A program made the position numbers and the translations under genes. A stretch of DNA of 64,000 bases from NCBI GenBank assembly GCA_965240325.2, contig OZ251236.1, positions 1,860,001 through 1,924,000 on the forward strand, read 5' to 3'. Under the pieces are notes generated by a model, which was given only the letters and a program-made list of their open reading frames with translations, was not told where the DNA came from and did no database searches. Positions within the stretch are counted from its first letter, which is position 1, and each line of letters opens with the position of its first letter. Below are positions 33,206-43,100 of this stretch, in pieces. The stretch is from Rebecca billardiae RCC1528. Lineage: Eukaryota > Haptophyta.

Positions 33206-35280
33206 TCACCTGAACGGCACCGGCGCCGCCCTGCGTGGCGAGCGCGCCTCCGCGGCGGTGCGCTGCAGGTTGCCCAGCTCGGCCTGCCGCTCGACCTGCT
33301 GCACGTCGCGCGCGTGGATGGCGTCCAGGTACGCCTCCGCGCGCGCCCAGCGGCCCCAGCGCTGCTCGTGCGCCGGGATCATCGTCGCCAGCGCCTGCGT
33401 AGTGCGCGCACACACGGGGACACGGGCGCCACGCGCTGAGCCGCCTGCGCGGCACCGTCCGGCCGGGCCTTGCGCGCGCGCACCTCGTTGAGCGCCTTGA
33501 GCTGGGCGTACAACTCGGAGCGCGTGCGCTCCTCCGCGAGCAGCCGCGCGCTCTGGGCGTGCGCGCCACGCCCGCCGCGCTGCTGCTCGGCCCCGCGCCT
33601 GCCGGTCGCGAAGAGCCGCACCGGGTCGGTCGAGCCCTTTGCAAACAACGCGATGCGCTGCGCCCGTGCGCGCCATGGGCGCACGGCACGCGCGCGCACG
33701 GGGCGGCAGGGGCGGTGCGCGCGAGGGGCGGGCGCGCGCGCAGGGCGTGAGGCGCCGCGCGAGCGCGGCGAGGGCCGGCGCGTGCGCGCGTGCGGGCGCA
33801 CCTGCTTGAGGTGCTCGCGCTGCGCCATGCGCTCGACGACGGGCAGCTGGTCGCTCAGCCGGCGCGCCTCGTGCCGGCAGAGGGCGAGCGCGCGCCGCTG
33901 CTGCGCGCCCGCGCACCGCAGCCGCGCGCAGACCGAGCGGAGCTCGGGGTGGAACGAGGCGAGCGGCGCGTCGCGCCCGCCGCCGCGCGCGCGCGCCTGC
34001 TCCACCGCGCCGCCGTGCTCGCCCGCCGCCTCCTCCGCCGCGTCGGCCTCGAAGACGGCGGCGGCCAGCGGCAGGCTGAGCCGCGCGCGCTCACCCGCGG
34101 TCGCCTCGACGGCCGTCCACAGCTGCTCGAGCTGCTGCAGGGCGTCGACGAGGGCGGCGCGCGCGCCCAGCGCGTCCGTCGCGGCGTCGCGCAGCGCGTC
34201 GAGCTCGGCGCCGCGCTCCGCCAGCTCGGCGCCCAGCGCCTCCGCGCGCGCCGCCTCCGCCTGCACGTGCTCGCCCATCTGCGCGCGCACGGCGTGCGCG
34301 ACGCCGCCCATCTGCGCGCGCAGCCGCTGCAGCTCGACGGCGGACTCGTCGCGGCTGGCGGCGAGGGTGCGCACCGCGTCGATGGCCGAGGCCTGCAGCC
34401 CGGTGATCGCCGCGTCGACGCGCGCGGCGCACTCCCCGCGCAGCTCCTCGCGCCACGCCGCCGCGCTCGCGTGCAGCTGCCTGAGCTGCGCGACCGCGCG
34501 CGCGTTCCACTGCGCCTGCTCGTCCTCGCGCTGCTGCACCTCCGCGTCGCCGTCGACCGAGTTGAGGAGGAGCTCGCGCATCTCGTCGGCGAAGTCCTGC
34601 CGCTCGGACGCGGCCTGCAGCAGCCACTGCTGCCGCTGCGTCTTGAGCGAGTGCACCACCTCCTTGCGCCACTGCTGCTGCTCGCGCGCCAGCTCCGCGC
34701 GCAAGGACTCGATCTCGGCGTCGCGCGTCGCGATCGCCTCCTGCAGCGAGCTCTGCGCCGCGGCGGTGGCGGTGGCGCTGATCTCCGCGGCGGCGGCGGT
34801 GGCGCGCTCCGAGACCTCCTCCGCGGCGCGCGCGCCGTGCTCCTCGATCGCGCGGCGCAGCTTCCGCTGGTGCTCTCGCTCGAGCGCCTCGAGCTTGGCG
34901 CGCCACACCGCGCCGCCCGACTCCGACGCCTCGCGCTCCGCCTCGAGCGCCTTGCGCGCCGAGGCGCGCTCGGCGTCGAGGAGCGAGCGCGCGTGCTCGA
35001 GCTCGCCCTGCAGCCGCGCGAGCTCCGTGCGCATCCGGCTCATCTCCGCCGCGTGCTCGGCGCGCTCCTCCTCGAGCGCGCCCGCGGGCAGGTTGTTGCC
35101 CGCGGCGATCTCGTCGCGCATGCTCTGCAGCGCGGCGCGGTGCGCGCGCTGCGCGGCCTGCGAGGCGATGCGCTGCACCGCGAGCTCGCGCTCCACGCTG
35201 GTCAGCTCGCCGAGCACGATGTCATGCTCCACGCCGCGGCGCGGCCGAGGGCCGCGCTCGGCGAACGCCGCCGCCACCAT
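33206..35280 (-). CDS. Coiled-coil protein with PRC1/Ase1/MAP65-like tail (tentative)
   Basis: The exons are 33802-35280, 33484-33657 and 33206-33394 (minus strand), giving 613 residues; the introns are 144 and 89 nt, GT-AG, phase 0. The ATG at 35280 is the first true ATG in the frame. The first 490 residues are Glu/Ala/Arg coiled coil (ALEEERAEHAAEMSRMRTEL, AIATRDAEIESLRAELAREQ). The spliced C-terminus reads STDPVRLF, then an RGG-containing insert, then SARLLAEERTRSELYAQL and MIPAHEQRWGRW. This arrangement of DPxRF, RGG, LL-EE-R, and PxxE...W is that of the spectrin-fold end of PRC1/Ase1/MAP65 antiparallel-microtubule bundlers used in cytokinesis. The resemblance is limited to about 60 residues, so another microtubule-associated or generic coiled-coil protein remains possible. 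Confidence 0.6.
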
Positions 35281-35546
35281 CGCGCGGCCTTCAAGCTCGA
35301 GCGACCGGTCGCTCGGGTGCCTTCTCACTTCTGGCTTTGAATTTCGTCTCTGACGACGAAATTCGCGGACGGATCCATTTGTCGGACGATGGGCCGATGG
35401 CTGCCGAAGGGCGAGACGGGAGACAGCGCCGGGCTGCTACTGTACAGCTAGCTTACGCGCTCGTCGCTCGCGCGACTCTCTGCACGCCGCGGCGCCGTCG
35501 GGCCACCGCGTGGCGCGGGCCCGCCGGCCGCCGCAGCCCGCTCGGC
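35281..35546. other. Intergenic region between two minus-strand genes
   Basis: This holds the promoter side of the coiled-coil gene. A lower-GC patch lies at 35325-35400 (TCTGGCTTTGAATTTCG, GACGAAATTCGCGG), which includes a short inverted arrangement (GAATTTCGTC...GACGAAATTC). Confidence 0.4.
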
Positions 35547-36656
35547 TCACGAGCACATGAAGTACTCGTCCGCGGTGCCCTTGACGCACTCGGGGTACGG
35601 GTCGGTGTGCCGCAGGAAGGGCGGCGGCTCGCTGCGCGCAAAGGCGCCAAACAGCAGGTCCGGATCCTTGAGCTTGTTGCCGTTCGGGATGTTGGGGATC
35701 TGGATCCACGGCACCTTGAGGCCGAGGCCCTTGGAGTACGCGATCGCGATCAGCGTCGAGACGCACTGGTCCCCCTGCTTCGAGCGCCGGATCACCTCCA
35801 GGTCCTGGCAGTTGGTGAGCCATGTGCGCACGAACTGCAGCGTGAGCGGGTTCTTCTGCCACACGGAGAAGGACGCCTGCACGTGCGGCGCGTCCCAGTA
35901 GTGGCGGCAGCACGCGTCGTCGTCGACGGAGGCGCACAGCCCCATCACCGCGAGGATCTCGCACAGCGCGCACTTCAGCGGCCAGAACCAGTGGCTGCGG
36001 TTCCGCTCCTTCAGCCGCAGCCCCGGCACCATGCCGAACGAGAGCCGAGACGGGTCGACCGCGCCGCGCCGGTTCGCGTACAGGAAGTTGGTCAGCGGGA
36101 TGACGGACTTGGTGAAGCCCTTCTTGAAGAAGCGCGACGCGTCCATGTACACGACAAAGTCGCCGTCCTCCACGCGCTGCAGCGCGTCCCAGATCACGTA
36201 CGGCTTCCACACCCAGCGCGCGTGCTTGGAGAACTTGGAGTAGAAGAAGCGCAGGTGCTTCTCGCCCCACGCCGTCTGTAGCAGCTGCGCGCGCGACCAG
36301 GGGAAGGTGCGGTCGACGCCGCCCACCTTGCGCGCGGTCTTCACGTGCATCTTCTGCGTCGTCGAGTACGGCTCGCCCGCGGCGTAGCTCGTGTACGCGA
36401 TCGTGTAGTTTGCGATCTTCTCGGTGCGCAGCAGCCGCGGCAGCTTGATGCGCTCGAGCGGCGTCGGCGGCATCGACTTGCGGCTGGGCAGCTCGAACAT
36501 GCGCGTGGCGGGCGGGTGGAAGCGCGCCACGGGGCAGGGCGCCGTCTGGTTCCTCGGCGGAGTCAGCCCGCCCGCGCCGAGCGCGAGCGAGAACCAGGAG
36601 AGCAGCCGGCGCGGCTGCGAGGCCGACGGCATGCTGAATGGTGAGCGCACTTTCAT
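35547..36656 (-). CDS. Putative type II membrane glycosyltransferase of GT-A type
   Basis: This is a 369-residue protein. A hydrophobic N-terminal anchor (about residues 17-30, LLSWFSLALGAGG) is followed by a Pro-rich stem and a globular domain. YTIAYTSYAAGEPYSTTQKM, RWVWKPYVIWDALQRVEDGD, then FVVYMDASRFF (MDAS at 171-174, in the place of the DxD motif) and SKQGDQCVSTLIAIAYS match a family common in algae and bacteria that transfers sugars in the Golgi or to surface polysaccharides. Cysteines at CALCEILAVMGLCASVDDDA and CCRHYW suggest disulfides in the lumen. Sugar specificity cannot be told. A TATA-like TTTTTATATTATTTTTCC lies upstream at 36668-36686. An alternative ATG is at 36632. Confidence 0.65.
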   Translation of the reverse strand: MKVRSPFSMPSASQPRRLLSWFSLALGAGGLTPPRNQTAPCPVARFHPPATRMFELPSRKSMPPTPLERIKLPRLLRTEKIANYTIAYTSYAAGEPYSTTQKMHVKTARKVGGVDRTFPWSRAQLLQTAWGEKHLRFFYSKFSKHARWVWKPYVIWDALQRVEDGDFVVYMDASRFFKKGFTKSVIPLTNFLYANRRGAVDPSRLSFGMVPGLRLKERNRSHWFWPLKCALCEILAVMGLCASVDDDACCRHYWDAPHVQASFSVWQKNPLTLQFVRTWLTNCQDLEVIRRSKQGDQCVSTLIAIAYSKGLGLKVPWIQIPNIPNGNKLKDPDLLFGAFARSEPPPFLRHTDPYPECVKGTADEYFMCS

Positions 36657-37110
36657 CGCGGCCCCGGCTTTTTATATTATTTTTCCGATCGTCCTCGCTG
36701 TCTGCCGCCGTCCAATCCTAGACTGTGATTAATACAAGTAGGGCCATACAAGTAACCATATTTGGGATGAGATTGGATGAAGATCGCGATCCAGGCTTTG
36801 GAGCAAGGGGGGTTTAACAGTTGGGGGTGGACCTTCGCCATCAACCCACCGGCCACCAAATTGATTGAGGGGTAAAATGGCTGCGCTTTCGGCCCTCGGA
36901 ACGTCGGAAGCATTGTTCCCTGAGCCGATTTGCACTTACCATTTCCCCTTCACGATAATCGTGGCAGTATTCATCGCCGTGACGAATAGGCCGAAGGACG
37001 AACCGATGTAAGTGCAAAGTAATTGCCTTGCTCTAACCGGAGTGGACCCTCACCACCGGATCCCTTCGCGCTCGGTGGTTCCGTGGTGCTCGCCAACGCT
37101 GCCCGGCGTG
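36657..37110. promoter_or_regulatory. Divergent promoter region of the glycosyltransferase and the giant gene
   Basis: This 454-bp gap is of much lower GC than the genes. It carries a TATA-like AT run beside the glycosyltransferase (36668-36686). An 11-bp perfect inverted repeat, TTTGCACTTAC at 36929-36939 and GTAAGTGCAAA at 37008-37018, ends about 92 bp before the giant gene's ATG. Confidence 0.5.
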
Positions 37111-40100
37111 ATGCGCGCGGCAGGCTGCGTGCTGCTGGCCGCGTGCCTGCTGGGTGGGCGGAGCGCGCACGCGCTCAACCCCGGCGACCTCGCCATCGTC
37201 GGCGTGAACACCGTCAACCCAGACGAGATCGCGGTCGTCGCGCTGGCCGACATCCCGTCCGGCACCGTGATCTACTTCACGGACAACGGGTGGAAGGCGG
37301 ACAGCAGTTGGCGCACGGGCGAGGGGACGCACACGTGGACGCTTGGCTCGGCCGTCTCGACGGGCACCGTCGTGACCATCACGCTCTCCGGCCCGCTGCT
37401 CGCGGCCGCGGGCGACGTGCTGTACGCGTACACGAACACCGAGGCGGCCCCCAACTTCCTCTACGCCATCTCGACCGCGAGGGACGCGTTCGACGCGGAC
37501 TCGACGTCCGCGAGCACGGGCGCGCTACCCTCCACCCTCACGCTGGGCACCTCAGCCGTGGCGCTGGGCGGCGCCTCCGCGTCTATTGAAAACGCTGAGT
37601 ACGTAGGCGCTCGGAGCGGCACGGCGGACGCGCTGCGGGCTGCGATCGGCAACGCGGCGAGCTGGACGACGTCGTCGTCGCGCTACGCGTTCGACTCCAG
37701 CGCATTCAGCGAGAGCACGCCGGCTGCGCTCAGCCCCGGCGACCTTGCCATCGTCGGTGTGAACACCGTCAACCCAGACGAGATCGCGGTCGTCGCGCTG
37801 GCCGACATCCCGTCCGGCACCGTGATCTACTTCACGGACAACGGGTGGAAGGCGGACAGCAGTTGGCGCACGGGCGAGGGGACGCACACGTGGACGCTTG
37901 GCTCGGCCGTCTCGACGGGCACCGTCGTGACCATCACGCTCTCCGGCCCGCTGCTCGCGGCCGCGGGCGACGTGCTGTACGCGTACACGAACACCGAGGC
38001 GGCCCCCAACTTCCTCTACGCTATCTCGACCGCGAGGGACGCGTTCGACGCGGACTCGACGTCCGCGAGCACGGGCGCGCTGCCCTCCACCCTCACGCTG
38101 GGCACCTCGGCCGTGGCGCTGGGTGGCGCCTCCACGTCTATTGATAACGCCGAGTACGCAGGCGCTCGGAGCGGCACGGCGGACGCGCTGCTGGCTGCGA
38201 TCGGCAACGCGGCGAGCTGGACGACGTCGTCGTCGCGCTACGCGTTCGACTCGAGCGCATTCAGCGTGAGCACGTTGCCGCTCCCGCCACCCTCGCCACC
38301 GCCGCCGAGCCCGCCGCCATCGCCGCCGCCGAGCCCGCCGCCGAGCCCGCCGCCATCACCGCCGCCGAGCCCGCCGCCACCCAAGCCACCACCCAGCCCA
38401 CCACCGTCCCCGCCGAGCCCGCCACCGAGCCCACCGCCGTCAGCGCCGCCGAGCCCGCCGCCCAGCCCACCGCCTGGCCCGCCACCAAGGCCGCCGCCGA
38501 GCCCGCCGCCGACCCCGCCGCCATCGCCACCACCATCGCCACCGCCGAGCCCGCCGCCGAGCCCGCCGCCGAGCCCGCCGCCGAGCGCGCCGCCGGACCC
38601 ATCACCGCCAAAACCGCCACCAAGGCCGCCGCCATCGCCACCACCATCGCCACCGCCACGCCGGCCGCCGAGCCCGCCGCCGAGCCCACCGCCGAGCCCG
38701 CCGCCATCACCGCCGCCATCGCCACCGCCGTCACCGCCCCCGCCATCGCCGCCGCCGAGCCCGCCGCCGAGCCCACCACCATTTCCGCCGCCGAGCCCGC
38801 CGCCGCCGAGCCCGCCGCCCAGCCCGCCGCCCGGCCCGCCGCCCTCGCCGCCGCCCTCGCCGCCGCCGAGCCCGCCGCCCAGCCCGCCGCCGCCATCGCC
38901 GCCGCCATCGCCACCTCCGTCACCGCCGCCATCTCCGCCGCCGAGCCCACCGCCGCCTTCGCCACCGCCCTCGCCACCACCGAGCCCGCCGCCCAGCCCA
39001 CCGCCAAGCCCACCGCCACCGTCGCCGCCGCCGTCGCCGCCGCCGAGCCCGCCACCATCGCCGCCGCCGTCGCCGCCTCCAAGCCCACCACCTGTGCCAC
39101 CGCCGAGCCCGCCGCCGAGCCCGCCACCACCATCACCGCCACCGTCACCGCCGCCCTCGCCGCCGCCCTCGCCGCCGCCCTCGCCGCCGCCGCCCTCGCC
39201 GCCACCATCGCCGCCACCATCGCCGCCGCCCAGCCCGCCGCCCGGCCCGCCGCCCTCGCCGCCGCCCTCGCCGCCGCCGAGCCCGCCGCCCAGCCCGCCG
39301 CCGCCATCGCCGCCGCCATCGCCACCGCCGTCACCGCCGCCATCTCCGCCGCCGAGCCCACCGCCGCCTTCGCCACCGCCCTCGCCACCACCGAGCCCGC
39401 CGCCCAGCCCACCGCCAAGCCCACCGCCACCGTCGCCGCCGCCGTCGCCGCCGCCGAGCCCGCCACCATCGCCGCCGCCGTCGCCGCCTCCAAGCCCACC
39501 GCCTGTGCCACCGCCGAGCCCGCCGCCGAGCCCGCCACCACCATCACCGCCACCGTCACCGCCGCCCTCGCCGCCGCCCTCGCCGCCGCCCTCGCCGCCG
39601 CCGCCCTCGCCGCCACCATCGCCGCCACCATCGCCGCCGCCCAGCCCGCCGCCCGGCCCGCCGCCCTCGCCGCCGCCCTCGCCGCCGCCGAGCCCGCCGC
39701 CCAGCCCGCCGCCGCCATCGCCGCCGCCATCGCCACCGCCATCACCGCCGCCATCTCCGCCGCCGAGCCCGCCGCCGCCCTCGCCACCGCCCTCGCCACC
39801 ACCGAGCCCGCCGCCCAGCCCACCGCCAAGCCCACCGCCACCGTCGCCGCCGCCATCGCCGCCGCCGAGCCCACCACCATCGCCGCCGCCGTCGCCGCCT
39901 CCAAGCCCACCGCCTGTGCCACCGCCGAGCCCGCCGCCGAGCCCGCCACCACCATCACCGCCACCGTCACCGCCGCCCTCGCCGCCGCCCTCGCCGCCGC
40001 CCTCGCCGCCGCCGCCCTCGCCGCCACCATCGCCGCCACCATCGCCGCCGCCCAGCCCGCCGCCCGGCCCGCCGCCCTCGCCGCCGCCCTCGCCGCCGCC

Positions 40101-43100
40101 GAGCCCGCCGCCCAGCCCGCCGCCGCCATCGCCGCCGCCATCGCCACCGCCGTCACCGCCGCCATCTCCGCCGCCGAGCCCACCGCCGCCTTCGCCACCG
40201 CCCTCGCCACCACCGAGCCCGCCGCCCAGCCCACCGCCAAGCCCACCGCCACCGTCGCCGCCGCCGTCGCCGCCGCCGAGCCCGCCACCATCGCCGCCGC
40301 CGTCGCCGCCTCCAAGCCCACCGCCTGTGCCACCGCCGAGCCCGCCGCCGAGCCCGCCACCACCATCACCGCCACCGTCACCGCCGCCCTCGCCGCCGCC
40401 CTCGCCGCCGCCCTCGCCGCCGCCGCCCTCGCCGCCACCATCGCCGCCACCATCGCCGCCGCCCAGCCCGCCGCCCGGCCCGCCGCCCTCGCCGCCGCCC
40501 TCGCCGCCGCCCAGCCCGCCGCCCAGCCCGCCGCCGCCATCGCCGCCGCCATCGCCACCGCCGTCACCGCCGCCATCTCCGCCGCCGAGCCCGCCGCCGC
40601 CCTCTCCACCGCCCTCGCCACCACCGAGCCCGCCGCCCAGCCCACCGCCAAGCCCACCGCCACCGTCGCCGCCGCCATCGCCGCCGCCGAGCCCACCACC
40701 ATCGCCGCCGCCGTCGCCGCCTCCAAGCCCACCGCCTGTGCCACCGCCGAGCCCGCCGCCGAGCCCGCCACCACCATCACCGCCACCGTCACCGCCGCCC
40801 TCGCCACCGCCCTCGCCGCCGCCCTCGCCGCCGCCGCCCTCGCCGCCACCATCGCCGCCACCATCGCCGCCGCCCAGCCCGCCGCCCGGCCCGCCGCCCT
40901 CGCCGCCGCCCTCGCCGCCGCCGAGCCCGCCGCCCAGTCCGCCGCCGCCATCGCCGCCGCCATCGCCACCGCCGTCACCGCCGCCATCTCCGCCGCCGAG
41001 CCCACCGCCGCCTTCGCCACCGCCCTCGCCACCACCGAGCCCGCCGCCCAGCCCACCGCCAAGCCCACCGCCACCGTCGCCGCCGCCGTCGCCGCCGCCG
41101 AGCCCGCCACCGTCGCCGCCGCCGAGCCCGCCGCCGCCCTCGCCGCCGCCCTCGCCACCACCGAGCCCACCGCCCTTGCCACCGCCAAGCCCGCCGCCAC
41201 CGTCGCAACCACCATCGCCTCCGCCGAGCCCACCACCGAGCCCTCCACCGAGCCCACCACCACCGTCGCCACCCCCTAGCCCGCCACCAGCGCCGCCCCC
41301 GAGTCCGCCGCCACCACTCCCGCCTCCGTCACCGCCGCCATCGCCGCCCCCGTCGCCGCCGCCCAGCCCGCCGCCCTCGCCTCCGCCCTCGCCACCGCCG
41401 AGCCCACCGCCGCCTCTACCGCCACCGAACCCGCCCCCCAGCCCGCCACCAGCACCACCGCCGAGCCCGCCGCCGCCATTCCCGCCACCGAGCCCGCCAC
41501 CTGTCCCTCCGCCCTCGCCCCCTCCGAGCCCGCCGCCCGTGCCGCCGCCCAGCCCGCCACCCAGCCCGCCACCGAGCCCCCCACCGCCGTCTCCGCCGCC
41601 GTCTCCACCGCCGGTCTCGCCTCCGTCACCTCCGCCGCGCCCGCCGCCCTCGCCACCACCGAGCCCGCCGCCCACCCCGCCGCCATCGCCACCTCCGAGT
41701 CCGCCGCCGCAGCCGCCACCGTCGCCCCCGCCAAGCCCGCTGCCGCCATCTCCGCCACCGAGCCCACCGCCATCGCAGCCGCCGAGCCCACCTCCGAGCC
41801 CACCACCGCCGGTGCCGCCACCAGTTCCACCGCCATCGCCGCCACCGGCCTCGCCGCCGAGCCCGCCGCCGAGCCCGCCGCCAGCCACACCGCCATCGCT
41901 TCCGCCGAGCCCGCCCCCGCCCGCTCCGCCTCCGTCACCGCCACCGCGTCCACCGCCCCCGCCGCCACCAGTGCCGCCGCCGCCAAGCCCGCCACCAAGC
42001 CCGCCGCCGCCAAGCCCGCCGCCGCCAACGCCGCCTCCAAGCCCGCCGCCGGCCGCTCCGCCCGCCCCGCCGCCTTCGCCCCCACCTGGCATGCCGCCTG
42101 CTGCTCCACCACCTGCACCGCCGCCGAGCCCGCCGCCAGCCCCCCCGCCCGCCGCGCCGCCGCCACTGCCTCCGCCGTCGCTGCCGCCGCAACCGCCGCC
42201 CAGCGCGCCGCCTGCCTCGCCGCCGCCGAGCCCGCCTCCCCTGCCCCCGCCGAGCCCACCCCCTCCGAGCCCACCGCCCCTTCTGCCACCGCCGCCGAGA
42301 TCGGAGCCGTTCCCTCCGCCCGCACCTCCGCACACGCCGCCGAGCCCTCCGCCGAGCCCGCCGCCCTTGGCCCCGCCTTCGCCGCAGCCGCAGCCGCCGC
42401 CTCGATCCCCGCCGCTGCCGCCGCCGCGGCAGCCGCCGCCACCGCCGCCTGCGAGCCCGCCGAGCCCGCCACCAACACCGCCGCCACGGCTGCCGCCGTC
42501 GTCACCGCCGTTGTATCCGCCGGCATCGCCCCCGCCGTCGCCGCCGCCGAGCCCACCGCCGTCGCCGCCGCCGCCAAGCCCGCCGCCGACACCGCCGCCG
42601 CCGCCACGCACGGATCCGTTCCCGCCGCCTTCGCCGCCGAGTCCGCCGCCATCCCTGCCGCCGTTGCCACCGCCGCCGCCGCCGCCTTCTCCGCCGCCGA
42701 GCTCGCCGCCAGCGTCACCACCGCAGCCGCCACCGTCCCTGCCGCCCAGCTCGCCGCCGCCACCGCCACCGGCACCACCGCCATCACAACCACCGTCGCT
42801 GCCGCCGAGCGCGCCGCCGAGCACGCCGCCGGTACCGCCACCGAGCGCACCGCCATCGACGCCACCATCGTCGCCGCCGCCGAGCCCGCCACCGGCGCTG
42901 CCCCCGCCGCCACGCACGCAGCCGTTCCCACCGCCCTTGCCGCCCAGTCCGCCGCCCAGCCCACCGCCTCCGCCGCCGCCATCGCCGCCGCCATCGCCTC
43001 CGCCGAGCCCGCTGCCGGCACTGCCGCCACACCCGCCGCCGTCAGCACCGCCATCGACGCCGCCGTCGCCGCCGCCCCGGTCGCCGCCGCCGTCGCCGCC

